From positions 1 to 10,107 of the forward strand of contig DAOTVS010000220.1 in assembly GCA_034436375.1 (NCBI GenBank): DNA of 10,107 nucleotides, read 5' to 3'. Each line of letters starts with the position of its first letter. The first letter of the stretch is position 1. This document shows, one piece after another, positions 7,306 through 10,107 of this stretch. Origin of the DNA: DAOTVS01 sp034436375 (GTDB lineage Bacteria; Chloroflexota; Anaerolineae; SpSt-313). The notes below the pieces were generated by a model. The model did no database searches and was not told where the DNA came from. It worked only from the letters and a program-made list of their open reading frames with translations. The position numbers and the translations under genes were made by a program.

Positions 7306-7845
7306 TTACCCCTGGAAGTTGAAAAAGGCAAATGCCTGCGAGTTCATATGGACCCCTGCAAGCTGGGGGCAAGCCTGCAATCCGCTGCTGATGGGCACTA
7401 CCCGGACGGGCTGGCCCAGCCGGCGTTCGAGGGCCTTGCACTGAGTGCGGCGCACCGTCAGGACAACCGGGCACGATGCCCGGGCCAGATCGTCCAACAG
7501 AGGGGCAAAACCCTGGCTTTGACGTAGCTCCAGCGGCCCAATCTCGTCGATGATCAGCAGCTCTGCGCGAGCGAGCGTCCTCCGCACTGCGGCTGCCGCC
7601 CAGGCAAAGGTATCGGCATCAAAGCAGTAACGCCCCAGGCGCCCATCCTGATGGAATGTGCGGCGGGCCAGAAAGCGGCGCTCGCCGCCAGCCAGATCCA
7701 GCGCCCATAGCTCGTCTTTGCCGCCTGCGCCCGGCAGGGTGATGATGCCCGCCACTCGCAATCCCTGGGCGCAGCCGGCCTCGGCCAAGCGCTGGCAGAG
7801 GGTGGTCTTGCCGCAGCCAATCTCGCCCGTCAGCAATGTGATCAT
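7306..7845 (-). CDS. THEP1-like nucleoside-triphosphatase (NTPase_1 family P-loop protein)
   Basis: A 179-residue soluble P-loop protein, the usual size for the THEP1 nucleoside-triphosphatase family. The Walker A motif is GEIGCGKTT (7-15) near the very N-terminus. LLIIDEIGPLEL (96-107) contains Walker B with Asp100-Glu101 and the family-typical D-E-I-G-x-x-E-L string. A later CPVVLTVRR strand (125-133) also fits. Family members hydrolyse NTPs in vitro, but their cellular role is poorly known. ATG at 7845 overlaps the permease stop by 4 nt (ATGA), so translation is probably coupled to the transporter. No clear Shine-Dalgarno is seen, in keeping with coupling. Context suggests a task linked to metal uptake or delivery, but it has no CxCC motif of the COG0523/CobW metal chaperones, so that link is inference. 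A general nucleotide-cleaning role is equally possible. Confidence 0.82.
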   Translation of the reverse strand: MITLLTGEIGCGKTTLCQRLAEAGCAQGLRVAGIITLPGAGGKDELWALDLAGGERRFLARRTFHQDGRLGRYCFDADTFAWAAAAVRRTLARAELLIIDEIGPLELRQSQGFAPLLDDLARASCPVVLTVRRTQCKALERRLGQPVRVVPISSGLQACPQLAGVHMNSQAFAFFNFQG

Positions 7846-8738
7846 AGCTCGGTGTAGGAGGAAGGCGCCTTTTCGCCGTCAGTTGCCGGCTCGAGGCCCA
7901 GCGCCGGCTCGGCGCCCGGCGCCTCAACCGGCCTTTGCCGACGCCGGGGCGAAAGTAACGCGGCCCCGCCAAAGATGAGCGTGCTCGTGAGCACGATCGT
8001 AGCGCCGGAGGCAATATTGAGCCAGTAGGAGAAGAAGAGCCCTGCGATAGAGGAAACAACACCAATGACGACAGCAATCGTCATCATGCGCTTGAAATCA
8101 TCGGTCAACTGATAGGCTGCTGCGGCAGGGGTTACGATCAGCGCCTCGACCAGGATGATGCCCACGACTTTGATCGAGATGACCACCGTCAGGGCCATGA
8201 GGGCCAGCAGCAGGTAATAGAGCAACGCGGCTGGCACGCCCACAACCTGCGCCATCTCTTGATCGAAGGAGATGAAGAGGAACTCTTTGAAAAAGAGGCC
8301 GATGATAATCAGGATGCCGAGCCCGAGGGCCCCGCTCAGCAGGATATCCTCCTGGGTTACGGCCAGCACACTGCCGAACAGGTAGCCGAAGAGATCGATA
8401 TTGTAGCCCTGCAGCAGGCCGATTATCAGGACGCCAAAGGCCATGCTGGCGGAGAAAAAGATACCGATGGCGGTATCTTCCTTGACCTCGCCGCGCCGAC
8501 TCACCACACCGATGCCCAGGGCGCCGAAAATCGAGAACAGGGCCGCCGTCAGGATCAGGTTCCACCCGAACAGAAAGCCCAGGGCCACGCCGCCGAAGGA
8601 GGCGTGGGCGATGCCGGTGCCGATAAAGGCCAGCCCCTTGAGCACCACATAGACCCCAATCACGGCACAGACGATACCGATGATCGTGGACGCTACGAGC
8701 GCCCGCTGCATAAAGGTATAGCTAAGAATCTGTAACAT
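7842..8738 (-). CDS. znuB: Zn/Mn-type metal ABC transporter permease (ZnuB/MntB family)
   Basis: The membrane subunit of an ABC-3 family importer for divalent metals such as zinc, manganese or iron. The 298 residues include about eight hydrophobic segments between 12 and 263. Family landmarks: GTGIAHASFGGVALG (40-54), RRGEVKEDTAIGIFF (81-95), the helix before FKEFLFISFDQEMAQVVGV (150-168) that follows the family pattern FkElllvsFDpe.A...G, and LVEALIVTPAAAAYQLT (196-212), which couples to the ATPase. A hydrophilic Arg/Pro/Glu tail of about 35 residues follows the last helix. ATG at 8738 lies 3 nt after the ATPase stop, and the gene overlaps the NTPase by ATGA. The metal cannot be told from the permease; the znuB symbol marks the family and is not proof of zinc. 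Confidence 0.9.
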   Translation of the reverse strand: MLQILSYTFMQRALVASTIIGIVCAVIGVYVVLKGLAFIGTGIAHASFGGVALGFLFGWNLILTAALFSIFGALGIGVVSRRGEVKEDTAIGIFFSASMAFGVLIIGLLQGYNIDLFGYLFGSVLAVTQEDILLSGALGLGILIIIGLFFKEFLFISFDQEMAQVVGVPAALLYYLLLALMALTVVISIKVVGIILVEALIVTPAAAAYQLTDDFKRMMTIAVVIGVVSSIAGLFFSYWLNIASGATIVLTSTLIFGGAALLSPRRRQRPVEAPGAEPALGLEPATDGEKAPSSYTEL

Positions 8739-8741
8739 GGC

Positions 8742-9587
8742 TTATTCTTTCGCCCGGTGCTCCAACAGATGGGCTGCTGGGCTGCGGTGTGGCGGCTTGC
8801 CCTTGGGGTGTACATCGACCACGATGTGCGGAACCGCCCCGTGGGTGAGGAAGAGGGCCCCACATCCATAGCAGCCCTCTACCGCCTCGGCAGTGAGCAC
8901 TTCGGAGGGCCGCCCGTGGACGACCAGGCGGCGGTTGAGGCAGGCTATCTTGTCGACATATTGCGAAACCACGCCCACATCGTGCGAGACCATCAGGATG
9001 GTGATCCCCTCGCCATGCAACTGATGCATGAGCTCGTAGAAAGAGCCCGTTGTGGCCGGGTCAACGCCGGTGGTCGGCTCGTCCAACAGCAGAAGCTCGG
9101 GCTCGACGGCCAGCGCCCGGGCCACGAATACGCGCTGGCGCTGCCCGCCCGAGAGCTGGCCGATCTGCCGGTCCGCCAGGTCCAGCATGCCCACCCGCTC
9201 CAGGGCCCGGCACGCCGCGGTGCGGTCTGCCGCCGACGGGCGGTGGAACAGGCCTATCTCGCCGTAGCGGCCCATCGTGACCACATCCAAGACGTGTACC
9301 GGAAAGCGCGGATCGATCGCTGCGAGTTGGGGCACATAGCCGATCCTGCGGCGCCGGGTCCCCAGGCGGTTCACCGGCACGCCGGAAACCTTGACCTCGC
9401 CATGCGTCGGCCTGGTCAGCCCCAGCACCGTGCGCAGTAGAGTCGTCTTGCCCGAGCCATTGGGCCCTACCACACCGACAAACTCGCCCCGGGCGATGCG
9501 CAGACTGATATCTTGCAGCGCCACCGTGTGCCCATAGGCCACCGTGACGTTCTCAAACTCGACGGCCTCAGATTGATTGGCGGTCAT
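8742..9587 (-). CDS. znuC: Zn/Mn-type metal ABC transporter ATP-binding protein (ZnuC/MntB family)
   Basis: The cytosolic ATPase that powers the metal importer. From ATG at 9587 it has 281 residues: Walker A GPNGSGKTT (41-49), Q-loop Gln87 in YVPQ, signature LSGGQRQRV (145-153), Walker B LLLLDEPTTG (165-174) with Glu170, and H-loop His202 in SHD. RIGYVPQLAAIDPRFPV (81-97) is typical of the manganese/zinc-type ATPases. The last 45 residues carry Cys239 and Cys242 plus six histidines (249, 254, 260, 267, 273, 277), a possible metal-sensing tail. GTG at 9611 in the same frame is rejected: it lies inside the operator-like palindrome about 11 nt after the predicted transcript start, whereas the ATG has AAGGGAG 10 nt upstream. 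First gene of the operon. A substrate-binding protein gene, normally adjacent, is absent here. Confidence 0.92.
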   Translation of the reverse strand: MTANQSEAVEFENVTVAYGHTVALQDISLRIARGEFVGVVGPNGSGKTTLLRTVLGLTRPTHGEVKVSGVPVNRLGTRRRRIGYVPQLAAIDPRFPVHVLDVVTMGRYGEIGLFHRPSAADRTAACRALERVGMLDLADRQIGQLSGGQRQRVFVARALAVEPELLLLDEPTTGVDPATTGSFYELMHQLHGEGITILMVSHDVGVVSQYVDKIACLNRRLVVHGRPSEVLTAEAVEGCYGCGALFLTHGAVPHIVVDVHPKGKPPHRSPAAHLLEHRAKE

Positions 9588-9605
9588 GACTATTCTTCTC
9601 CCTTG

Positions 9606-9621
9606 CTGCACGGCTGTGCAG
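9606..9621. promoter_or_regulatory. Operator-like palindrome at the predicted start of the metal-transport transcript
   Basis: CTGCAC-GGCT-GTGCAG is a 6-bp perfect inverted repeat with a 4-nt centre. The predicted transcript start (about 9621-9622, 7-8 nt after the -10) falls at its edge, so it spans roughly +1 to +16. A repressor site there, for example for a metal-responsive regulator, is plausible. It does not match the Fur or Zur consensus I know. It could alternatively form a 5' RNA hairpin. Confidence 0.45.
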
Positions 9622-9628
9622 TACCGTG

Positions 9629-9657
9629 ATTCTATGTGAACTGGTGTGTTCGGTCAA
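9629..9657 (-). promoter_or_regulatory. Sigma70-type promoter of the metal-transport operon
   Basis: Read on the minus strand, TTGACC (9657-9652) is followed after exactly 17 nt by TAGAAT (9634-9629). Each hexamer matches the TTGACA/TATAAT consensus at five of six positions. The predicted transcript would have a leader of about 35 nt to the ATG at 9587. This is the best promoter in the window. Confidence 0.65.
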
Positions 9658-9952
9658 GGAAGGCGCAAACCGAAATGCCCAACTTGCACAGAAGCCGAGA
9701 TCGTGCCATAGTGGGGGAAACAGGTTTTATCTTTCTCGTGGTGGGCTCTGCCCTTTCGTGCCCCCTTGGTGAGGTGAGAGCAGTTCATGCCGGTCAGGAG
9801 CATCAACGGCGACCACGCTGCGCTGGCGATCAGGCAGACGATGGCGGTGCGGGAAAAGTATGGGCCGTTCCTGGCCCTTACATGGAGCAGCAAGCCTTTC
9901 GCCACGGCGACCTTACGGATCACACATCCCGCATTACGAGTCAAGGAGGGGT
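9658..9952. other. Divergent intergenic region with no supported gene
   Basis: With the promoter and leader on its left side, the gap between the ATPase and UroD-like starts is 365 nt. Short open frames occur on both strands (plus 9787-9993, minus 9654-9944). The first overlaps the start of the next gene and the second ends in the -35 box, and neither has a recognisable domain. A weak plus-strand promoter can be proposed: TTGCAC, 17 nt, CATAGT (9680-9708). Small hairpins lie at 9743-9753 (GGGC-TCT-GCCC) and 9862-9877 (GGGCC-GTTCCT-GGCCC). I recognise no riboswitch or small RNA. Confidence 0.4.
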
Positions 9953-10107
9953 ATGGACAGTCGAGAGATTATCCGACGCTGCATCGAGTTTGATGGGCCC
10001 GAGCGCATCGGCTATGATTTCAACCGGCCCTACCCCTCCGATTTCGTTTCCGGCGGTTGGGGGCGGGGGAATCGCATTGTCTACGAGGAGGACGACCCTT
10101 CGATCCG
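9953..10107 (+). CDS. N-terminus of a uroporphyrinogen decarboxylase (URO-D)-family-like protein (cut by window edge)
   Basis: Fifty-one codons and two bases are visible on the plus strand, divergent from the metal-transport operon. ATG at 9953 is preceded by AAGGAGG at 9943-9949, a strong but tightly spaced ribosome-binding site (3 nt). The opening MDSREIIRRCIEFDGPERIG follows the pattern of URO-D-superfamily proteins, in which S-R-E near the start, a hydrophobic helix and a short F-x-x-P-D/E-R-I/V turn precede the barrel. The superfamily includes true haem-pathway decarboxylases and corrinoid-dependent methyltransferases. The catalytic region is outside the window, so reaction and even family are tentative. 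The sequence after Gly35 is polar and glycine-rich (GGWGRGN). Confidence 0.6.
   Translation, partial: MDSREIIRRCIEFDGPERIGYDFNRPYPSDFVSGGWGRGNRIVYEEDDPSI

Noticed and set aside
9588..9611. GTG at 9611 as the start of the metal ABC ATPase
   Set aside because: It lies inside the palindrome about 11 nt from the predicted transcript start with no ribosome-binding site. The ATG at 9587 has AAGGGAG upstream and a normal family N-terminus.
9654..9944. A 96-codon minus-strand frame in the divergent gap
   Set aside because: It starts at TTG without a Shine-Dalgarno and ends inside the -35 box of the metal-transport promoter. No domain is recognisable.
9787..9993. A 68-codon plus-strand frame in the divergent gap
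   Set aside because: It overlaps the better supported UroD-like start at 9953, has no good ribosome-binding site, and shows no family resemblance.

Overview
The window holds nine protein-coding genes, two of them cut by the window edges. Eight lie on the minus strand and are read from about 9.6 kb down to base 1. A ninth starts on the plus strand near the right edge. The DNA is GC-rich and densely packed. No rRNA, tRNA, CRISPR array, transposase or phage gene was seen. The mix suggests an environmental bacterium, perhaps of the Chloroflexota (Anaerolineae): a fused O-antigen-ligase/TPR giant, a uroporphyrinogen-decarboxylase-like protein, and runs of AGCGATC/AGCCATC-type heptamers. That placement is inference only.

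Right part (7306-9952). A well-formed sigma70-type promoter (TTGACC, 17-nt spacer, TAGAAT) drives a compact minus-strand operon. A 6-bp-stem palindrome lies at the predicted transcript start. The operon encodes a ZnuC/MntB-type metal ABC ATPase, its ZnuB-type permease 3 nt downstream, and a THEP1-like P-loop NTPase that overlaps the permease by 4 nt (ATGA). No substrate-binding protein gene is present. A UroD-like gene diverges from this promoter region.

Middle (6208-7305). Eleven nt after the NTPase comes an extended short-chain dehydrogenase/reductase (SDR) acting on nucleotide sugars (epimerase or decarboxylase). Its last dozen codons and stop run into one arm of a long imperfect palindrome built of heptamer repeats, which separates it from the next gene.

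Left part (1-6207). This is a surface-glycan block: a 1107-residue O-antigen ligase/polymerase-type membrane protein with C-terminal TPRs, a WecA/TagO-type polyprenyl-phosphate sugar-phosphate transferase joined to it by an ATGA overlap, a WbpA-type UDP-sugar 6-dehydrogenase, and the start of a single-pass membrane protein of unknown function.

Together the dehydrogenase and SDR probably make UDP-linked acidic or epimerised sugars. The WecA-like enzyme would load the first sugar-phosphate on the lipid carrier, and the ligase-like protein would polymerise or transfer the finished glycan. The metal-transport operon is probably separate in function, but it runs into the SDR with no visible terminator. 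No wholly new system is evident. The most unusual items are the palindromic heptamer element overlapping a gene end, the transporter-NTPase coupling, the operator-like palindrome, and a near-repeated motif in two intergenic gaps.
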